A DNA stretch of 64,000 bases from Tubulanus polymorphus (lineage: Eukaryota > Nemertea > Palaeonemertea > Tubulaniformes > Tubulanidae), in contig NC_134032.1 of the NCBI RefSeq assembly GCF_964204645.1, forward strand, positions 8,736,275 to 8,800,274, given 5' to 3'. The position numbers and the translations under genes are program-made. Under the pieces are notes generated by a model, which did no database searches, had not been told where the DNA came from, and worked only from the letters and a program-made list of their open reading frames with translations. The first letter of the stretch is position 1. Each line of letters starts with the position of its first letter. Below are positions 22,870-33,210 of this stretch, in pieces.

Positions 22870-24589
22870 GTAAATAAGAAATGTGAAAAAAATTTCCGTT
22901 TTAGATTTGAAAAAAAACTTTAAAAAAGTTGCGCCAAGTCTGGATATATTTTGTTAATATGTCTGTTTTCTGCCTCCTCGGATAGAAGTAGAATCCTCTA
23001 TTGCCGCACAGTAGTCAATGTCCTCCGCTTGACATGAAGCTATCTCCGCTTAGACTCTCACGTTTAATTCCCGGCTCGAAAGGAAATCTTGAAAACTGTG
23101 CGACCAAAAGTGACAGGTTAATAACCCTGTCCCCTCCATACCTCGACATAATATGTGAAATAATTGCAATTCTATCAGTTAAATCTAGCTGTACACATAT
23201 TATTGGAATAGGTTCGACCACACCTTTAGCCTCGAGGGACGCGTTCGAAAATCGACTGCGAACCCGGCGAATTTATTATTAGCATTGAATTTATCGACCC
23301 AAGATTATTAAACACGCCGTATGCCCGCTTCTATACACCTTGTAGCGTACGTATCTTCCTTTGATGGCTTCTTCGAAGTCGTTTGACATAAAACAGAGAT
23401 AAAATACAGATGAAGAGCCACCAGCTCATGGGCGTCCCCATGATTTTTTGGGGGAGTTCGTTTTTAGGAATAGAGGTGGTCCGGGCCCCTCTCCAGAAAA
23501 TTTTTGAAAATTTCGTGCAAGCCCGCGCGTTCTGGTGCAATCTGAGGCCGATAGATAGACTGGTTCCCGTTTACTTAGCATGTATCGATTTTATTTTGCT
23601 AATTAAGCAAATGCAGACCACGTGTCGACGTTTGAAAATTCAAAAAGGGGGTTCGTTCGAACTACCGAACCCCCATAGGGACGCCCTGCAGCTTTCCCGA
23701 AAGATGGATGTCGCGTGTATAACAGTGTAGGCCAAACATTCGTTTAGATTTTAGTTCATTTTCTATTAAGTTCCATCTAGATTTATTGAAGCCTCCGATC
23801 CCATCTATGCAAAAATCGATCAAAAAAAGTTCACGATAAAAAATGTGACAAATAACTTCTGTAGATATAAACATAAACTCAGATGGATCACTAGGTTTGG
23901 GTGTTACATATTCAGCGCGATTTATGTTTTAGAAAAATGATCGCCATCTCAAAGCTCGCTGGATGTAAATGGATTTCTCTATTGCCACCGCAGAATTCGG
24001 TACCCTACTGCACGTACACTGGCACACCTGGCGGATCCTCACTTGTCACGAGTGTAATCCTTAATTGCCACAGTAGGCCTTGTTGAGATAAGATAACTTT
24101 TCTCTCACGGGGACCAAGTGGAATCATCTATTGTGCTACAATAGTTGATGTCTTACTGTATAGGCCCACGCTTAAACGCATGTTGGACTCTTATTCGCGA
24201 CAGGTGCATTGAACTGCGTTATTCCATTTACAAACGAAGGAAAAAGATTTTCAAAATCACCGGAACAGAAACCCCATTGATTTCTCAAAGTGCTCAAATT
24301 AAATCCAAATACGGTCATAAAACTCGATGAAGCAAAAACATCCATTATTAGACGTAGCTCAACATTAAAACGTTGTTGCCGGGCAACGCGACCAGTTGAA
24401 TTTAATGAATAATAGTAAAAAGTTGACACGTGCTCCCGAGACAAACCGCTCGATGCAAAACTCGTTTCAAATGATAATAATTGTTCGTAGCCAACGCCCA
24501 AAATAACCGATATCGCCAAACACAGAGACGCAACACAGACCTGACTCTTAACTACTAGAAGAGTGGTTTCATTGATCCTGGTAGACACG
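22870..24589. other. Intergenic, with a CACCTGGTGGATCC-family repeat at 24005-24160
   Basis: Fragments of the CACCTGGTGGATCC family occur at 22990-23030 (CTCTATTGCCGCACAGTAGT) and 24005-24160. No gene is supported. Confidence 0.4.
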
Positions 24590-24830
24590 AGGGAGTGATG
24601 GGGACAGGAAGAGGGAAATAGAGAGTGAGGCAAAGGCAGAGAGGTGAGAAGGGAGAGATTGGGTGAATAAAAGATACGGGGGTAGAGACGAAGAGAGGAG
24701 GAGAGAAGAATTGGAACGGAAGGGCGCGAGGGGAAGAGAGAGCGAAAGGGAGGATGTAGAGAGTAATAACGGAATAGAGTAGAGAGAGAGAGAGGGAGGG
24801 AGTGGGGGAGGGAGACTGTGTAGAGATTCT
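24590..24830 (+). repeat. Polypurine (GA-rich) low-complexity tract
   Basis: Almost uninterrupted G and A for 240 bp, including (GA)7 near 24781-24794. On the minus strand it is a long pyrimidine tract ending in CTACCAG at about 24577, an acceptor-like site for which no convincing exon was found. Confidence 0.8.
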
Positions 24831-24839
24831 AAGTCGTCA

Positions 24840-25755
24840 AAACAAAACTTGAGACTAAAATTTGATTGTAATCAATGAAATCGATTTAATGGCGTGATTG
24901 AATTGAAAATGCACGCGTCGCCATTAGCAACGGAATTTCAATATTGCTAGTAAGTACATGAATATACGTTTGTACGTGTGTATATATCTAATTTCAAATC
25001 GAAATGGTTTCTTCGATGCATCCTCCTATGACGTCACGGGGCAAATTTGTTTCTATGTGTTTCTACGGAGGATCTTCCAGAATAAGAACGCTAGCAATTA
25101 GTGACGTCATAGGGTGAATACGGTTGCTGAATTAATACAAGGTGTTATAACACAGAGACGCCATACTGGGGATCTACGGCAGGGGGCATGTCAAGAAAGA
25201 ACCTTCCTTAAAACCCTGGGATGCCCAAACATAATCCTGGCAGTAGGGCATACCCCATATTTATTTTTTTCAGTTCATTTGGGTCCCTTATGACAAATCA
25301 ATATCAGTTTTGGATATATTTTCACATTAACATGTTTTTGGAAGGGGCCACATGTTGACTCATCGCGCCATTGGGTGATTTACTTCGGGGCTGGGCTATA
25401 TCTTCTAAAGCGAGAGGGCAACCTCCTTAGAGATATAATAACTATTATTATTGACGTCATAGGGTGATGAACGGCGAGAACCATATTCATTTACGATACG
25501 TGGCAACAATTATCCTCAGCTCGTCTACGGCGTTTATATTGGCGGGGCCACTTCAAACTGAAAACACCAGCGATACGCATATGACATGAAACGAGGCTAA
25601 TTGAGCAATTAAATTTTGCTTTGATTTCACTTCGCAAAACCTCCGTACTGATCTGTATGCAGTGAAAGTATCCGTTCAACACTCCTTTCTGGAATTTTAC
25701 TTCTATTTCTTGAAAAAAACTAATTTAGTGTATGATTTTGATAATCTTAACCTCT
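24840..25755. other. Intergenic with three isolated TGACGTCA repeat copies
   Basis: TGACGTCA sites lie at 25029, 25102 and 25452, the latter two followed by TAGGGTGA. They match the TGAYRTCA-core repeat read in the opposite orientation. No gene seen. Confidence 0.4.
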
Positions 25756-25866
25756 GGGCCCGGTTTTATAGACTGGTATCAACTTTAACCCGGGGGTTAA
25801 CTCAATTGAAAATAAATTAAGTTAGCCCCTGAGTTAAAGATAATACCAGTCTATAAAACCGGGCCC
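25756..25866. mobile_element. Fold-back MITE, 111 bp
   Basis: The left arm starts GGGCCCGGTTTTATAGACTG and the right arm ends CAGTCTATAAAACCGGGCCC, a perfect 20-bp terminal match. Pairing continues inward through ACTTTAACCCGGGGGTTAACTC against GAGTTA...CCCCTGAGTTAAAG with a few mismatches. Almost the whole element forms one hairpin. Relics of the same arm occur near 39450-39472 and 48884-48905. Confidence 0.8.
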
Positions 25867-25869
25867 TGG

Positions 25870-26765
25870 AGTTTGTTTCATCAAGTTTTAGGGTATGAAA
25901 TTTTATTAAAAGTATTAGAAATTATGTGGGTTTTTTGTGCATAATAAATTTTCAAAAAACAGCCATAAAGAGTTGCTATTTTTGTTTGGTTTGATATAAT
26001 AATTCTCGAAATCGGTGTGAAATAAATTTGAGTAATTCACTCCAAATTCCAGAATGTGGAATGACAGTGTTCATACCTATTTCAAGTTCAGATGATATAG
26101 CAGGGAAAATGCCATCATCCCCATGGTCCTTAAAAAGACCTGAGGAACGAAGTCGCAGGAAAATAGCAGTGGAAGTATTGTTCATATTTCAAGGTTAAAA
26201 TGCAGGAACGCCCTCCTTGCACGAAATGTTCTAACATTTTCTAGGGGAGGACCCCCTGACCCCTTCTATTCCTAAAAAAGAACTCCCCAAAGAAATCCTG
26301 GGGACGCCCATGCTTTCATTAATGAAAGTTTATGTTGAAAGCAAATCCGTAGTCACCTCCGCTCTGTCGATGTTGTGGCTCCCAATTGCTTTGAAAATGT
26401 ACACGTGAAATTTGTGCCCAGAGTGCAAAGAGAAAATGTTTCAATAGAATCTAATAACTGCTTTTACTTTTAACATATTCATATCGGGAAGGGTTATTGA
26501 AAATGTTTACGGCGTCGCTCTATGGATGCATCAGGGTCTACCTTGTTAGGATCATCCTTTTCCCGTCATCACCGGGTACTTCTACAAAATGGAATGATCT
26601 AATATTTCAGCGAGGCGCGCGCATGTTGTTTGACTGCTGTTTTGATTAGTGGTTTCACTTCCGTTTAAATATTTATGAGACAAAAATGAGGCATTAGAAA
26701 TTATTGGTTTATGACATAATGATCTGGAATAGGCGAAGCGATACCATAGGCGCCTAGTAATGTCA
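25870..26765. other. Intergenic, nothing supported
   Basis: No gene or RNA is supported. The phrase around CCTGGGGACGCCCATG (26298) also occurs inverted near 23425 (CATGGGCGTCCCCATG-like), so a dispersed repeat fragment is likely. Confidence 0.35.
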
Positions 26766-26769
26766 ACCT

Positions 26770-27060
26770 TCTTTCCATCTCCCCATCCCTATCCCCCTCT
26801 ATATTTCCTTTCTCTCTCTACCTCCACTCCCGTGTGTTTTCCTCCTTCCTCTTCTCCACGAACTCCACTCTCTCGCACTCTCTTCCCACTCTCTTCTCGC
26901 ATCGTTTCTGGCATTTCCCGCCTTTTCTCTTCCTGACTTGCTTCTCTTCCCGCCTCCTCCATCCCCCCTTTCTCTCTCTCCCAATCTATCTGCCTTTTCC
27001 CGTTCACTTCCCTTCTCTATCCCCCTGTTACTCTCATCCGCCATATATATCAATATATTT
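26770..27060 (+). repeat. Polypyrimidine (CT-rich) low-complexity tract
   Basis: C and T make up nearly all of about 290 bp. The frames it opens on both strands (Ser/Leu/Pro- or Arg/Glu/Gly-rich) are compositional artefacts. Confidence 0.8.
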
Positions 27061-27483
27061 CCCACTGTCTCCTCGCGGCTAAGACGGCAGTCGGATATCG
27101 CGCACATATTGCTTGTATCTCGGTTAATCAGTCAAAATCGGTTTAAAACGGACGATAATTACCTGCGGTATCGATCGAGTCTCGCCGCAGACGATACTCT
27201 TCGTACTGTGGGCAGACGACAGGCAGTCTAAAGCGGATATCGTACCATGAGTTACTGTCATATGCACTAGTAAAACATACTATGTAGACATATATACCGC
27301 GCGAGCGAAATTACCGGTAGCCGCCCTGCGCAAATCCTTGAAACCAAACCCAAGATCAAGTTTCAAGAAAGCCTTTCTCAAATCGCACAAGTTTCAATTG
27401 AAATTGTGACGTTGTCAATAGCAACTGGATCTCTTCGAGTGGTTATCTGACGATCAGAGCTGCTATGAATGCTAAGTTTTCAT

Positions 27484-27842
27484 CAATGAGCGTCATTACT
27501 TAACGATCATAACTTTACTGAGAAAGGAAGGTAGTCATCGTAGAGTCGTTGAAGTCGTCGACAAAGAGCAGGTCGTCATTAGCAACTCATCATCATAATT
27601 TTAGTGAATCTTCGTATAGTCGTATAGTATTTAATCATAATTTTGATGAATCTTTGATGTCTTCGAGAATAAGAAGGTCGTCATTTGTAACAAATCATAA
27701 TTTCAATCAATCTTTGAAGTCATCGAGAATGATAGGCCCTCATTAATTATTAGTTATGATTTTGATAAATTTCATAAAAGTCATTGAGTATGAAAAAGCT
27801 CGTCATTAGTAACTAATCATACTTTTACTGAATCGTTGAAGA
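27484..27842 (+). repeat. Tandem repeat, about five diverged units of 70-80 bp
   Basis: Each unit has GTCGTCATTAGTAACTAATC, then ATAATTTTGATGAATC, then TTTGAAGTCATCGAGAATGA in degenerate form. No coding sense is conserved. Confidence 0.65.
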
Positions 27843-28204
27843 CTCTGTGTAGTTTTGGTGGCGCTGTTATATTGGATTATATTTCAGCTACTCATGAAAT
27901 CAGCATATCGTGTTACAGTATTGTGACGCTTGTTAATTTGACGAAAAGTCGATATTGCGAGAGTTACCGTTATAAGTAATACAAACCCGCGCTCTGCGTG
28001 TGCAATTGGATGAAAACTACTCTTCACGGGAGTTAGCAACTGCTTCCGGTAGGGAAAAGGCCAACCAGAGGTTCTATAGATTATATAGAGTCCGCAAAAT
28101 GATTGATGATGGATGACGAATATCCAACAGCGGATATTGGTTGACGGACGGATGTCGAAACTAACTCGCCGAGGCACTTAACCGGGGACACAGGTCGTTC
28201 TAGT

Positions 28205-28445
28205 CACTCACCGCCCTCACATCCTCCCCGGCAGGGATTCGAACCTGAGGACATTGATGCTAGACACAACAACAAGACCGGGTGCGCAGTACATGCGCAG
28301 GTTTGCCGTGTCTATCAATCAGATTGCCCGCTGAGGCAAATTTCACAGAAAACTATAGACGTGTATATGAATGGAAAAACCAGGCCACTATAAAACGGGA
28401 TTTCTGATTTGCCAATAATGACATCAGTCAGAAATCAAGAGAAAA
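28205..28445 (-). repeat. tRNA-derived SINE, leftward (family of 11186-11480)
   Basis: The minus strand carries the B box GGTTCGAATCCCTGCCGGGG near 28225-28245. The body shares GCGCAG, CAATCAGATTGC, GAGGCAAATTTCACAG and AATGGAAAAACC with the 11.2-11.5 kb copy. Confidence 0.6.
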
Positions 28446-28493
28446 TGAAATTTTGTTATAATGATTTCGTGAATGGTTTCATTTTCAATTTAA

Positions 28494-28700
28494 TCATTGA
28501 AACAATTGTTGGAATTTTATGATAATTGCAAAATTAGATACGCTGAAATAAAAGGAAATATAGGCCTAAATTATCTATCAGATAGATTGAATAATAACAA
28601 ATCTTGTGAAATATGCAAAAAGAAATATAGATATGAAAAGAGCTTAAAAAATCATAGATATATTCACAAACTAAATGATGAATTATATGATACAAATTAA
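28494..28700 (+). pseudogene. AT-rich C2H2 zinc-finger fragment
   Basis: A 68-codon open stretch ends in a textbook C2H2 finger, CEICKKKYRYEKSLKNHRYIH (C-x2-C-x12-H-x3-H, spread over 28606-28670). There is no ATG in the open stretch and a stop (TAA) at 28491 precedes it, so this is a partial exon or relic. Codon choice is strikingly A/T-rich compared with the window's other exons. Such fingers occur in host transcription factors and in transposon-derived proteins. The AT-rich context and the hairpin 140 bp downstream favour a mobile-element origin, by inference. Confidence 0.4.
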
Positions 28701-28836
28701 GAAATATATTTCTGTATAATAATACCCCCCAGTGTCATATTCAAGAACTCATACAAATATGAATATCGTATGTTTTGAATATAAATCATATATCAAATTT
28801 CATGAATATGATATTCATAAATATGAAATTATTACA

Positions 28837-28941
28837 GTAAGGGGAATGTCTTGTTTGATACCAAAGGTTGATGGGTTGAGTGAGTATTTTTATTTTATGA
28901 GGTCGACCCTTCGACCTTTGGTATCAAACAAGACCCCTTAC
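28837..28941. mobile_element. Fold-back inverted repeat, 105 bp
   Basis: GTAAGGGGaatGTCTTGTTT and TGATACCAAAGGTTGATGGG on the left are mirrored by ACCCTTCGACCTTTGGTATC and AAACAAGACCCCTTAC on the right. Arms are about 36 bp with few mismatches around a 30-bp loop. Confidence 0.75.
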
Positions 28942-29316
28942 TCACGTCTTAGACTTAGGACCAAGAAAACCGGTATGCGGTAATAATGCCATAGGTGAAA
29001 ATATTTAATTCTATCTCTGGTTCATTACATGGATTCCTAAAGATCATCTAATTATGGTCAATCTAACCTGTCGTTTTATAGTCCTATGCTGCCGATTGAG
29101 ATCTAATCTAACTATTTTTCATTTTCAGACTAAGGTTTCATATTTTTTCGTTCCAACTATGTAACCGTGTACTATGAATGAATTGGATCCAGGTATAGAC
29201 TACACGGAATGGACTGATTTCAACTAAAACTTTAAGAATTCGGATTCAGAACTCGCTACGCTATAGGCCTTGGATCAAGATTGATAAAACACTATATCCC
29301 TGTTGTAGCGATATAG

Positions 29317-29478
29317 GGAGAATCCCACAATACTGACGTTACGACTATAACCTTATAGTCATCTTCAGGAATAAACTAATATTCCTGAAGATGAATAGAA
29401 ATATTCCTGAAGATGACATTTAGGTTGTAGTCGATACGTTGAATAAACTATAGCTTCAGATTATTGCGGGATTCTACT
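29317..29478. mobile_element. Snap-back element with GAATCCC ends
   Basis: AGAATCCCACAATACTGACG, then TTACGACTATAACC, is mirrored by GGTTGTAGTCGATACGTT and TATTGCGGGATTCT. The centre holds nested copies of TATTCCTGAAGATGA and TCATCTTCAGGAATA. This layout (CGACTATAAC arm plus TCATCTTCAGGAATA) marks it as the same general class as the hairpins at 49523-49654 and 53460-53509. Confidence 0.65.
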
Positions 29479-29859
29479 ATACTGGCTACTGTCGTAACTC
29501 GAATTCAAATTTCGTAATTATTACAGAAGAGGCCGTGACTTTTCATTCAAACGCACAATACGCACACATCATAGTAGAATCGCATATTATGAGTAACTGG
29601 TTGAGCGTCAGCTGTATCGATTATTACGCTATTAATAATTAACAGTTTGTAATTATCGACAGTAAAGAGATCGTACGATGGGTACGCTTCATTACAGCGT
29701 TACGACAGGTATCCACCTAGATGCATTAATTGGGTCAGGTGTGCACCGGACTGAGGTCAATAGTGCGTCATTATCAACTACATAATTATGGCTAGAATTC
29801 GAGCAGTTGATGGTCGTGGAGGTAATTTTGATAATAGTGCTTGAAACGCTCACGGATCC

Positions 29860-30365
29860 AGGGTTGAATCTAACCCTCAACTTCGAAATTGGGACCCGAC
29901 ATAATATCGTGGAACTGGATCCAGAGTCTTATTAAACACAGACAACTGTGCAACTGGATCTGGTTGCGGTCAAATCAAACCCTCGCAACTGTGGAACTGG
30001 ATCCGAGTCAAATCAAACCCTCGCAACTGTGGAAGTGGATCCAGAGTCGAATTAACCCGCACGAATGTGGAACTGATTCCAGGTTCAAATTCAACACACA
30101 CACAACACTGTGGAAATGGATCTAGAGTCAAGTCAAACCCTCATTAAGTTGTGAATCTGGATCCAGAATAAAATTCAAGCAACACAACCGTGGAACTGAA
30201 TCCAGCGTCAATTAGAACCTTCAAAAGTGTTGAACTGGAACCAGACTCAAATGTAACCATCACTGCTGTAAGAAATAAGACCTGACTCAGAGCCAGAGTC
30301 AGATTGAAACCCCCATTACTGTGGAACTGGAACCAGAGTCAAATTAAACCCGCGCATCTGTGTAG
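29860..30365 (+). repeat. GGAACTGGATCCAGAGTCAAAT minisatellite, array 2
   Basis: About ten degenerate units of 43-55 bp with CAACTGTGGAACTGGATCC and AGAGTCAAATxAAACCC. Same family as 19200-20090. Confidence 0.7.
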
Positions 30366-31696
30366 ATCATGGTCCAGTAAAGATCAAGCGATTTCGAAGA
30401 TTGAACCAATAAATTGACTGGACAAATGATTGTGGCAATTTCTTATCGTGACGTCACTATCCTATCTTAATGTGACCACTGAACACAATCCCTACAGAAC
30501 TGAACACAAAAACAACCGGAAACAATTTGAGAGTTTCCCAGAAAATGATAATTCGATCTAAGAATAAACCGTTTGCATTTGTTAGCTATATGAATTGAAC
30601 TATGCCTCAGGAACCACATTTTAGATACTAACCCCAGTTCAAATCTAACCGTCAAATACGGATTCTTTGTCGCGAAAAACCGGGGCTTTTGTAAAGAAAG
30701 GCAATGCGCCGTTCTGAAAGGTCGAATGGACTTTAACGATGCCGTTGTACTCACGTGAGTTCGGGGTCGCGCTATCACGAGCGAGTGATATCTACGTATG
30801 TCCCTCTCGTCGAAAAGTTGAATAACATCCAAACTTCGCGACAACGATAGCGCCGAAGCTTCGACGGTGTTTGTTAGAATCCGAGGCGTAAATTTCGCAA
30901 AATAAAGGCCCGCATGCGCGCTTCGTGTTGGCGGTGACAGTACTGTCCTGATGCTGATGGTAAATGGAACTGATGCAACTGCATCACTCACGAGCTATAT
31001 CAGTCAGTGTGAGTGTGTGTGTGTGCGTGTACGAGTACACGCCCATGTTTTGATTTTATATCGTCGAGAACCCGTTGAATGCGTTACTGTTGTTGAGTTG
31101 ATGACGCCATCGGCGAAAATCACGTCATCGTCAATAGGTTTGAATTTCAAATTTCAACCGTCATTTTAAACCTTTGTTCGCCGTCACCGATTTCGAACTT
31201 CGTATCGCCCTCGCCCGAGTATATTTCATATTTTAACCGTCGTTTCAACTCTAGTATCGCTTATCAAACAACTTACAACGTTGCGTATTAGCCTTTTATA
31301 TAAGCCTAAATATTTTCCAGCTTTTGTGGTGGGGTGTGCGGCGTAGGCCGAAGCCCAACGCAACGCACACGACGTAGGGAAACACGGCAACATGCTACGC
31401 GTCAGAAACATGTTTCCGACGCGTTTCCCGGTGACCTATGCGTTTGCGAGAAACGATGGCTTTGGGGAACAAATGGTTCGATGTCAATAATGTTTTATTC
31501 CTTGTTTAATGCGTTTCCCTGTTACTCAATGTCACCTGCCTCGATATTTCACAAGTAATGTCCTAAACTTTTCATTTTAACCGTTATTTTAACCCACTCT
31601 ACCACGCCGTTGCCAAACCGTTTAACAAACCTTCGTATCGAGGCTACTTAAATTTCAAATTGTAATCGCTACTGCTTTCTAACACGCCTTTATTAC
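30366..31696. other. Intergenic, nothing supported
   Basis: Contains a TGACGTCA site (30449) and a GT microsatellite (31008-31026). The long minus-strand frame 30467-30991 lacks an ATG-bounded domain or splice support. Confidence 0.4.
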
Positions 31697-32204
31697 CCAG
31701 GAATAAAGACACTAAATATTTGGATGGATATATGAAAGCTGTGGGTACTGGAGTGTGTAATGGGTAGTGTAGTGTGATCTGTGTGCATTTGTGGCCAGTA
31801 CACAGATCACATTGTTCATTGGGGTTTGGTCCAGGACGAGATTTTCAACAACACGGAAGAAACGTGTAATAAATGATGACTTGAATTATTGTTGGAAAAC
31901 TAAACGTTCCGTACTGACTAAAAATTAGTAATAACATTTTAGAAATGGCCAGAATTTTAACTTAGGTTCTATCTCATTTTTATTTTACAATTGCGATTGG
32001 TATAATTTTTTTTAAACGGCCGTTAAGGCTTCATGTTTCGTCTGCAATTCACTGCAAATAGTTACGCAACTACGCACATTTCAGTGTTTTTGGCAGCTGT
32101 ACACTCAATCGGCACCGTTCGTGACTAGCTTCACTGCGGAATTATCATTAATAACCATCGCCATATCGCATCATCAACTTATATTGTGCCTTAAAACCCT
32201 AACA
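31697..32204 (-). repeat. Dispersed repeat, copy B (inverted partner of 1-541)
   Basis: Reverse complement of copy A from end to end, finishing at GTGCCTTAAAACCCTAACA. The hairpin arms GTGATCTGTGTG and CACAGATCACA near 31775-31812 are preserved in both copies, although the short loop between them is inverted relative to copy A. Confidence 0.8.
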
Positions 32205-33210
32205 GCCGAAATAATTGATATGCACACACGATTTCTATCATTGAAAATTGAGAGAGTGGCCATGTTTGTGTTCTGCTGCTTCGCGTAAATCCCGCGCGGT
32301 GGCGCAACCGCGCGGAGTGGGGCCGATACGTCGTGTATCATCTACAGGGGGTGCTCGATGAGAGGTCGGATGGCGCAAACGATGACCAGTTGAATGCAGA
32401 CAACAACATCCACTGGGAGGACCTCTGGCTAGCACCATATACCTCCTCAGCGAGTGACGAAGATCTTGATTTCAACGAATCGAAATTCTCGTGGAAATTG
32501 ATTTAACAAAATTATATATTTCATTCTAAATATGTAAGTATTTTACAACGATTTTAGCAGATTTGTCACAATGCATTTAACGGTAATGAATATAGAAATC
32601 TCAAAAATAGCTATTAAAGATAAGAGCAAGGAAAAGCAAATGCGATACTCTATGATTAAAAGGCGAAAAAGGAATTATCAATTCTCAACACGAAAAAGCT
32701 CGAAGAAAACTTGTAAAATTCACGATCCTTCAAAATAGACACGTAGTCCCTGGGCCCAGTTGCACAGCCAGGCCAGATAAAACTTAAAATCATAGACAAG
32801 TCTAAAATTAATAGATACGTAAACAAAAGGAGCTTAGACCGGGTTTAAGTTTTAAAAACGGTTATAGAAACGAAATGAGTTGAGACCGGTCTTGTCTAGG
32901 TCTGAAATGTACAGCTGACTTCGCAATGAAACATGGCCCATGAACTTCGAATGCGAAAATAGAGCCACCTGGTTACATGATAAACATAAATTCCAAATTA
33001 AGCTTTTATCCTTGGAGAGATGGAAGTCACTTCACTAAGATGGCGCCACTGAGATATCGGACGATCAAAATCGATCAAAATTAGTTCATTTCCAAGTAAC
33101 GATTTGAACGATCGGATGTGTAATTGTGAATGTGTGTTGTGGTTTTAAAATTTCGAAAGTTCGTCTATACCTTTTTTCTCAACTTTTCCCTCGCTGAAGC
33201 GCAGGGTTTG
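32205..33210. other. Intergenic, downstream of the TNF-like gene
   Basis: Holds the presumed 3' UTR of the TNF-like gene just below 33211 and a MITE-like relic at 32747-32935. No further gene is seen. Confidence 0.4.

Noticed and set aside
24172-24633. Minus-strand frame of 153 codons after a long pyrimidine tract and CAG
   Set aside because: The acceptor-like context is produced by the GA/CT low-complexity tract, and no donor or domain supports it.
26789-27231. Arg/Glu/Gly-rich and Ser/Pro/Leu-rich frames
   Set aside because: Artefacts of the polypyrimidine tract.
30467-30991. Minus-strand 174-codon frame
   Set aside because: Basic, random-looking composition, no splice sites of matching phase, no domain.
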